Below are positions 8,662 through 12,875 of a DNA stretch of 12,875 bases, one piece after another. The position numbers were made by a program, and so were the translations under genes. The stretch is taken from positions 1-12,875 of the forward strand of contig CAOXUF010000003.1 of the NCBI GenBank assembly GCA_948560485.1, written 5' to 3'. The stretch comes from an uncultured Eubacterium sp. Its GTDB lineage: Bacteria; Bacillota_A; Clostridia; Lachnospirales; Lachnospiraceae. The notes below the pieces were generated by a model. The model had not been told where the DNA came from. It worked only from the letters and a program-made list of their open reading frames with translations, and made no database searches. The stretch's first letter is position 1; each line of letters begins with the position of its first letter.

Positions 8662-9306
8662 TTATTGACTGCAAATCTTCTTAATAAATTTCTCAATACC
8701 TAATCCATCAAAGATAATGTCAATCGTATTCATAACATAAGGAAATCTGCTTCTGATGTCTCGGTAATTCTCCATTATTTCTAAAGTCGCATCCATAATC
8801 CTCTTATTTTTATCATGTAGCTTTTTATTCTCTTCCTTATTAGCTGAAAATGCATCCAAAAGCTTAATAATGTCATTTGTATTAAGAACAAGTTGATTTA
8901 TCAACTCTTCTTTTTGTTCATCAGTGAGGTCGTTCCATATATTTCCTTCATTATTATATAGTATGTTCCCAAGGATGACCGTACTATCTAACAATTCTCC
9001 ATCATTTTTAAAACACTTAATACCATACTCTTCTTCAAATTCTTGGAAATACTTCTGTGAATCATAATCACATGCTTGAATTTCGTATATATGCTCAATC
9101 TCGTTATCATATAGATCAATACACTTTGTTCCTCCAAGGTAAAATCTGTAGAACATACATGTACTATCGCCTTTCAAGCTTTCACATTTCGCGGCTAGAA
9201 CTCCAGTAAAATCGCAACCGTCTTTTATTGCTACGATATAAGGCGTTCTTATCTGTAAATTGCCTTCTTTTAGTTTTGTGTCTCTATTCTTTTTGTCTTT
9301 ACTCAT
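8662..9306 (-). CDS. Unrecognised 214-residue protein in the tail gene cluster
   Basis: ATG at 9306 is preceded by AAAAGGAGAAGA, a good though close SD site, and follows the neck gene stop by 12 bases, so the two are probably co-transcribed. The first 15 residues are lysine-rich and likely disordered (MSKDKKNRDTKLKEGN). Residues about 18-80 look beta-rich, with cysteines at 31, 41, 50, 62 and 79 that do not form an obvious metal motif. Residues about 85-125 are acidic. Residues about 125-214 are helical, with a coiled-coil-like stretch at about 155-185 (SANKEENKKLHDKNKRIMDA). I do not recognise the family. It lies where siphophages usually carry the tail tube and chaperone genes but shows no resemblance to a tail tube protein. 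It could be a divergent chaperone or an accessory protein. Confidence 0.8.
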   Translation of the reverse strand: MSKDKKNRDTKLKEGNLQIRTPYIVAIKDGCDFTGVLAAKCESLKGDSTCMFYRFYLGGTKCIDLYDNEIEHIYEIQACDYDSQKYFQEFEEEYGIKCFKNDGELLDSTVILGNILYNNEGNIWNDLTDEQKEELINQLVLNTNDIIKLLDAFSANKEENKKLHDKNKRIMDATLEIMENYRDIRSRFPYVMNTIDIIFDGLGIEKFIKKICSQ

Positions 9307-9318
9307 TCTTCTCCTTTT

Positions 9319-9708
9319 CTATTTAAAATACTTACCAAATGAAGTTTTTATGTTATTTTCAATTTGCTCCTCTGTTTTATCCCAAAATCCAGGATTACCG
9401 AGCAGATCGCCTGCCTCGGCATAGGTATAAATTGTTTCTGTATCTCTTCCACTCGGATCATACTGAGTCCCCGTATTTATACTAATCTGTCCTACTGCAC
9501 TATCGCCCTCAAAATTTACTCCGTCTAATTGTGGGGAATCCCGTAATTGGTCTGTTCTCTTATATCTACCCTCGGGCGCGTCATAGAAATGATTTACGTT
9601 CAATTGCAAATCTTGGAACGAAAGCTCCGTGGCCTCCTGTGTAGCGTTATACATTTTTTGTTGGATAGCTGCTTTTAATGACGCAAAATTTGTATATTTT
9701 GGTATAAT
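9319..9708 (-). CDS. HK97 gp10-like neck / tail-completion protein with a non-ATG start
   Basis: Small head-tail connector protein of the HK97 gp10 type, acting at the neck where tail joins head. The recognisable pattern is an N-terminal amphipathic helix, then NVNHFYDAPEGRYKRTDQLRDSP, a middle stretch with GQISINTGTQYDPSG, and a C-terminal GNPGFWDKTEEQIENNI ending in FGKYFK. The first ATG (9654) has no SD site and would remove part of the first helix (IPKYTNFASLKAAIQQ). A near-perfect SD (9722-9710) lies upstream. It is followed in frame by ATT at 9708 and ATA at 9705, four and seven bases after GAAGG. I therefore place the start there, giving about 129 residues. The frame stays open back to a TAA at 9816-9814, overlapping the preceding gene. 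Product family is a recollection of conserved patterns and is fairly secure; the start codon is not. Confidence 0.8.
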   Translation of the reverse strand: MIPKYTNFASLKAAIQQKMYNATQEATELSFQDLQLNVNHFYDAPEGRYKRTDQLRDSPQLDGVNFEGDSAVGQISINTGTQYDPSGRDTETIYTYAEAGDLLGNPGFWDKTEEQIENNIKTSFGKYFK

Positions 9709-9709
9709 C

Positions 9710-9722
9710 TCACCTTCTTTCT
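9710..9722 (-). promoter_or_regulatory. Shine-Dalgarno site deciding the neck protein start
   Basis: AGAAAGAAGGTGA matches the complement of the Bacillota 16S 3' end (AGAAAGGAGGTGA) at 12 of 13 positions. The only codons at usable distance and in the open frame are ATT (9708) and ATA (9705). The identical 13 bases precede the upstream small gene at 9955-9943. Confidence 0.7.
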
Positions 9723-9763
9723 TTTTTCTTCCTTCTTTTTTAATTGCTATATTCAGTTTTTCA

Positions 9764-9940
9764 TTATTGTTTTTTTGGACGAATTTCTGATAACCATGGT
9801 TCGGTCTGATGCTTTAATGCCCCAAAAAGTCCATTGATTTTTGTCAATTCCTCTAAATCTGTTGTACTGTAAAATTTTTGTTCCAGTAATTGGATCAAAT
9901 AATCGTATAATTCATCATTAATAGTCGCTTTTACAATAAT
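9764..9940 (-). CDS. Small protein of about 58 residues, function unknown, probable ATT start
   Basis: The frame from ATG at 9967 would give 67 residues, but that ATG has no SD site. The 13-base SD at 9955-9943 is followed in frame by ATT at 9940 and ATT at 9937, five and eight bases after GAAGG, with no ATG, GTG or TTG usable at that distance. Starting there gives a protein opening IIVKATINDELYDYLIQLLE, a short strand then an amphipathic helix, which looks more natural than the basic extension MRLCRKKVT. It ends LSEIRPKKQ with tandem stops TAA TGA. It overlaps the end of the XRE gene by 23 bases and precedes the neck gene, so translation may be coupled. No family recognised; a small head-tail or tail accessory role is a guess from position. 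Confidence 0.6.
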   Translation of the reverse strand: MIVKATINDELYDYLIQLLEQKFYSTTDLEELTKINGLFGALKHQTEPWLSEIRPKKQ

Positions 9941-10157
9941 TGTCACCTTCTTTCTGCATAATCTCATTTACTGATTTCAAAAATTTCCCGTCAAGAAATT
10001 CATGTACCTTTTTTATTTGTATCTTTCTCAGCCTGCATTCACCATTCAGCCATCTGCTACAGCGTCCCTGGTCACATCCGATATAATCAGCAAAATGAAT
10101 GATACGAATTCCATTTGCTTTAAGATACTTTTTTGCAATGACATTTAATGTGTCCAT
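9918..10157 (-). CDS. Small XRE/Cro-like helix-turn-helix protein
   Basis: A 79-residue protein with an XRE/Cro-type DNA-binding fold. The first helix is about residues 4-15 (LNVIAKKYLKAN). The second helix is FADYIG (22-27), and the recognition helix is around QGRCSRWLNGE (30-40), carrying the typical S-x-W-L-x-G pattern. The following helices contain RKIQIKKVHEFL (44-55). It is long enough only for the DNA-binding domain, so it probably acts as a dimeric Cro-like regulator. ATG at 10157 has an ideal SD, GGAGGTGA, with seven bases between GGAGG and the start. It is the first clear gene after the terminator that ends the polymerase unit, so it may regulate this transcription unit or the polymerase gene; this is inference from position. 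Its last codons overlap the SD and start of the next gene. Confidence 0.8.
   Translation of the reverse strand: MDTLNVIAKKYLKANGIRIIHFADYIGCDQGRCSRWLNGECRLRKIQIKKVHEFLDGKFLKSVNEIMQKEGDNYCKSDY
9943..9955 (-). promoter_or_regulatory. Shine-Dalgarno site deciding the start of the small protein
   Basis: AGAAAGAAGGTGA, identical to the site at 9722-9710 and a 12/13 match to the complement of the 16S 3' end. It lies inside the 3' end of the XRE gene, where it encodes QKEGD. The only in-frame codons at suitable spacing are ATT at 9940 and 9937. Confidence 0.65.
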
Positions 10158-10161
10158 TTAC

Positions 10162-10251
10162 TCACCTCCATTCATACAAATATTTCTCTGTTGGTGTCGC
10201 GGCTCTCAACTGTTTGACGTGACGGCCACCTCTCCTCTCTTTTATGGACAT
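10162..10251 (-). CDS. Possible 29-residue micro-ORF before the XRE gene
   Basis: ATG at 10251 opens 29 codons of a strongly basic peptide (begins MSIKERRGGRHVKQLRAA, ends EKYLYEWR). The TGA at 10164-10162 falls within the SD of the XRE gene, an arrangement typical of translational coupling. Against it, the ATG has no SD and follows the polymerase terminator by about 13 bases, leaving little room for a promoter. The region is more GC-rich than its surroundings. It could be a real small protein, the tail of a decayed gene, or chance. Confidence 0.3.
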   Translation of the reverse strand: MSIKERRGGRHVKQLRAATPTEKYLYEWR

Positions 10252-10263
10252 ATCCGCGATTTT

Positions 10264-10306
10264 AAGAAAAAGGCTCGGAACGCCCTATTTTAAAGGCTTT
10301 CCGAGC
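10264..10306 (-). terminator. Rho-independent terminator of the polymerase gene
   Basis: On the minus strand GCTCGGAA (10306-10299) pairs perfectly with TTCCGAGC (10280-10273). The 18-base loop may pair further inside (GCC with GGC). The stem is followed by C, five T, C and TT (10272-10264). This is the strongest terminator form in the window. It lies 50 bases after the polymerase stop at 10356 and shows that the polymerase unit is separated from the neck and tail genes. Confidence 0.85.
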
Positions 10307-10355
10307 ACCTGTTTACAAGTCAAAACTCCTAATTGTTATACTTACTATATATGTT

Positions 10356-12869
10356 CTATAACTTATTCTTATTTCTAAGCTCATTAATACGTGAACACTT
10401 TGGACTGCATGTCTTGACATTCCCACCTCTGACAAGAAATTTTTCTTTACAGACCACACATTCCTTTACACAGGCTTCTTTTGAATACATATAATAATCA
10501 ATCATTGGATTATTATTACATGCCCAAAAAGCTATCTCCTGTTCTGTATCCATATTCCCAGGTATAAACAGATATATTTTATCATAGTATTTTCCATATA
10601 CGATCTTGACCAAGCCTTTTTTTATAAACCTTTCCAGTCCTTTTTTCGCAATGGCTCTTCCTATCCAACGGTCTATTGTAGTCCGTGTAATGTTCCTAAA
10701 CCGCGTATTGTTATAAATTCTGAAATGACTCCGGTTATCATCTGTAACAGATTCCCTGTTTTCCAGTCCATCTAAAATCTTCATCTTCCTTTTATATAGC
10801 ACCAGTAACAAATATAATAAATGACGGTCTGTCTCACAGCCTTTTCTGCAAGGAAGATTTCTGATCCATGAATACTCACTGTACGTGATGGGAACCTTTT
10901 TTTGCTCCAGCATATTCCTCTGTACAGCTTCAACCATATCTTCTACCTCACTGTCTCTTTGGTCTGCTTTCTTATATGCGTTTCGCTTTAGCTTTAGCAG
11001 ACTGTCAGGCTTATGCTTCAAATTATATATAAGATTCTCATACAGAATATCGCCAAAACAGCTCCACAGAATAGACTTGTCCGAATTAATATTTTCTTCC
11101 TGGAAATATTCAATATCTATAAGGTACAATGCCGTTTTTCTACGGTATCCAATCCTCTCCCTCACATTATATGTTGCTTTCACTATATTCTGTAATACAT
11201 TATGACAATAAAGATGATAGACATCATATCCTAAATTCTTATTGACTTTGGCAATGCTGTATTTTTTTCTTAAGTTTTTCCGGAATTTCTCAGTGTCGTA
11301 AATTTTCAACCTTAACAGCTTATCCTGTAATGCTTTATATGTATCTGACGAACGATCTATTTTAAAATCAGTGTCTTGAAAATATGCAGGATTGAAGTCT
11401 TTCCCATCAGCCGGATTAATCCATATATTTTCCTTGTTGCTTTTGGTATTTTCTGATATGTATCCGCTTATACGATTGACATTACTTCTTTTGTTTACAG
11501 CTTTATCGTCACAGCATTGGTCAGACTTTTTATCCTTTGCATATTTAAAGAAATATGGATACTCCTTTTCTATCCACTCATTATACATCCCCTCATATTC
11601 ACCCATCGAAGGCATATACTGTGATTTTGGATTGTCAATACAGAAATTATTATATGCTGTCATAATACGTACAAAGTCATAGTCAACCTCACATGCCATA
11701 TTTAAGTATTTCGTAATGACATTGGAAATATCCCCGATACTTTCATTCTTGAAACTACGCATCAGACAGTCAAATATATTCTTCTTATTTACCTCCGATG
11801 GTTCTGATTTCTTCATCTCGTAATACAATGGAGGTTTATTCCTGTCTACCAAAACAAGAAAGACTCCATCCGGTGTAAGCAGCATTTCATCCCCATCCAC
11901 ATCACACTGAAGCGTTTTTGTCAACAGGTCGTGTGTACTGATTACCGTATCCATGCCCTGGAACCATCTCTTGCATTCATCGGACTTTTCCAATATACGG
12001 ACACAATGCTCACAATCTGATAAATGGGGACTTCTAAGGCAACATACTTCTTTAATATTTTCCTTTTCACCATATAAAGCATTATACACATGGTTTCCAG
12101 GTATAAGCCCTTTTGGATTTTCATCTCCGCAAAACCAGTATTCACATGCTGCATATAAATCCGGACAAATATAGTTGTAATATCCTTTGATGTATGGCTT
12201 TCCCGACATGGCTTTTTTACGTTCAGAGATGATTTTCTTGCTAATACGCTTTCTCACATATGAATCCTGTAACATCTGAGGATATGCTTTTATTGACGCA
12301 TAAAAAGGATCCAGTCCTTCTTCTCTCTGCAAATCTGCCCCCATAATTTTTAACGCTGTATCGGGATTCATTTTTGCATCATTGATTCTCTTAATCGTCA
12401 GCTCTGATAATCTTTTGATTTTTTCGTCTGTTACATTTTCGCGCGGAATCGTCTGATAAAACTGATATGCTGATGAAACAACGGGATCATCACTATATGG
12501 ATAATGCATTGTATTATTGACACATATTTTCAGTCCGTTCTTTTTAAATGCTTTTTTGTAATCATCCCACGATTTATAATATTTCCACATTTTTAACTGA
12601 CTGCCATTTAAAATAATTTTTATATTATCCTTGATATAGTCTACTGAAATCTCTGTTCCCCATATGTCTTTAATCCTGTCCTTTGCAATTCCCTTTTCCT
12701 GTTTTTCTGCAATAAACCTTTGAAAATCAAATGGGAAAACTGCCCCTTTTATCCATCCACCACGAATCTGACAGCTTTGCGGAAATACTCCCGGAAGAAA
12801 TATACCAGCACCATCCATATGATTTACAGGAACAGGCATAGTTTTTTCTTCTATTGTAAGAGATTCCAT
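10356..12869 (-). CDS. Single-subunit two-barrel RNA polymerase (YonO / QDE-1 / RDR superfamily)
   Basis: An 837-residue polypeptide carrying the double-psi-barrel RNA polymerase core shared by phage SPbeta YonO, fungal QDE-1 and eukaryotic RDR enzymes. Motifs occur in family order: DGAG (19-22); IRGGWIKG (35-42, conserved Lys41); NGSQLKMW (88-95, second Lys93); LRSPH (278-282), like the RDR RNPxxHxGD box. The active site is CDVDGDE (322-328), whose aspartates 323, 325 and 327 bind magnesium. Bridge-helix-like VNKKNIFDCLMRSFKNESIG (360-379) and FCIDNPKS (409-416) follow, matching the RDR N-x2-LG and AVDFPKTG boxes. A winged-helix-like region (about 720-770) and a zinc finger (C804, C807, C821, C825) end the chain. 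By analogy with YonO it probably transcribes phage genes from DNA. ATG at 12869 lies six bases from the window edge and the frame stays open to the edge, so the true start may be further upstream. Confidence 0.85.
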   Translation of the reverse strand: MESLTIEEKTMPVPVNHMDGAGIFLPGVFPQSCQIRGGWIKGAVFPFDFQRFIAEKQEKGIAKDRIKDIWGTEISVDYIKDNIKIILNGSQLKMWKYYKSWDDYKKAFKKNGLKICVNNTMHYPYSDDPVVSSAYQFYQTIPRENVTDEKIKRLSELTIKRINDAKMNPDTALKIMGADLQREEGLDPFYASIKAYPQMLQDSYVRKRISKKIISERKKAMSGKPYIKGYYNYICPDLYAACEYWFCGDENPKGLIPGNHVYNALYGEKENIKEVCCLRSPHLSDCEHCVRILEKSDECKRWFQGMDTVISTHDLLTKTLQCDVDGDEMLLTPDGVFLVLVDRNKPPLYYEMKKSEPSEVNKKNIFDCLMRSFKNESIGDISNVITKYLNMACEVDYDFVRIMTAYNNFCIDNPKSQYMPSMGEYEGMYNEWIEKEYPYFFKYAKDKKSDQCCDDKAVNKRSNVNRISGYISENTKSNKENIWINPADGKDFNPAYFQDTDFKIDRSSDTYKALQDKLLRLKIYDTEKFRKNLRKKYSIAKVNKNLGYDVYHLYCHNVLQNIVKATYNVRERIGYRRKTALYLIDIEYFQEENINSDKSILWSCFGDILYENLIYNLKHKPDSLLKLKRNAYKKADQRDSEVEDMVEAVQRNMLEQKKVPITYSEYSWIRNLPCRKGCETDRHLLYLLLVLYKRKMKILDGLENRESVTDDNRSHFRIYNNTRFRNITRTTIDRWIGRAIAKKGLERFIKKGLVKIVYGKYYDKIYLFIPGNMDTEQEIAFWACNNNPMIDYYMYSKEACVKECVVCKEKFLVRGGNVKTCSPKCSRINELRNKNKL

Positions 12870-12875
12870 ATCAAG

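Noticed and set aside
9319..9654. ATG at 9654 as the start of the neck protein
   Set aside because: No SD precedes it, while a near-perfect SD at 9722-9710 fits an upstream start. The upstream residues also form a sensible N-terminal helix.
9764..10157. The overlapping small frames as a tail-assembly chaperone frameshift pair (G/GT type)
   Set aside because: The first frame is an XRE helix-turn-helix protein. The pair lies upstream of the neck gene rather than next to the tape measure gene, and the overlap near 9918-9967 has no slippery site.
10264..10345. A TTG-initiated 12-codon leader peptide (MTCKQVLGKPLK) running into the terminator, suggesting attenuation
   Set aside because: It depends on a TTG start very close to AGGAG and on the stem sequence of the terminator. 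There is no run of regulatory codons and no clear alternative anti-terminator stem.
10356..12869. A bacterial RNA-interference polymerase, based on the likeness to eukaryotic RDR
   Set aside because: The likeness reflects shared ancestry of the two-barrel core. No Argonaute, Dicer-like nuclease or helicase is present, and the phage precedent (YonO) is a DNA-dependent RNA polymerase.
1..12875. CRISPR arrays, tRNA genes, insertion sequences, integrase attachment sites
   Set aside because: I saw no regularly spaced direct repeats, no tRNA cloverleaf, no transposase or integrase signature and no terminal inverted repeats.

Overview
This window reads as part of the late region of a tailed phage or prophage of a low-GC Firmicute, most plausibly a gut Clostridia/Lachnospiraceae-type host. 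The evidence is AT-rich sequence, very strong Shine-Dalgarno (SD) sites matching the Bacillota 16S 3' end, and a TP901-type tape measure protein. Every credible gene is on the minus strand, so transcription runs from base 12875 towards base 1. The first 22 bases are Illumina library adapter rather than genome, so this is the raw end of an assembled, probably metagenomic, contig, and the gene beside it is cut artificially.

In transcription order the layout is as follows. (1) 12869-10356: a single-polypeptide two-barrel RNA polymerase of the YonO/QDE-1/eukaryotic-RDR superfamily, with an intact D-x-DGD active site, both conserved lysines of the other barrel, and a C-terminal zinc-finger tail. 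(2) 10306-10264: an intrinsic terminator that isolates the polymerase gene. (3) 10251-9319: a possible 29-residue micro-ORF, an XRE/Cro-like helix-turn-helix protein, a small unknown protein, and an HK97-gp10-like neck/tail-completion protein. The last two have near-perfect SD sites but no ATG, GTG or TTG at the right distance, only in-frame ATT/ATA. (4) 9306-8662: an unrecognised 214-residue protein. (5) 8626-7975: a 173-residue protein with two zinc ribbons, bracketed by its own extended -10 promoter and a terminator-like hairpin, as in a phage moron. (6) 7942-221: a 2573-residue tape measure protein. (7) 180-157: a small terminator-like hairpin. (8) 136-23: the first 38 codons of the next gene.

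A working model (inference) is that the phage makes its own DNA-dependent RNA polymerase, as SPbeta does with YonO, from a unit that ends before the virion genes. A second unit, beginning with the Cro-like protein, makes neck and tail components. The zinc-ribbon gene appears to be an independent insertion transcribed by the host sigma factor. No tail tube protein, no recognisable tail-assembly chaperone pair, and no integrase, portal, terminase, tRNA or CRISPR array is visible. The longest gene-free stretch is about 200 bases (10158-10355), and it holds the terminator and the micro-ORF.
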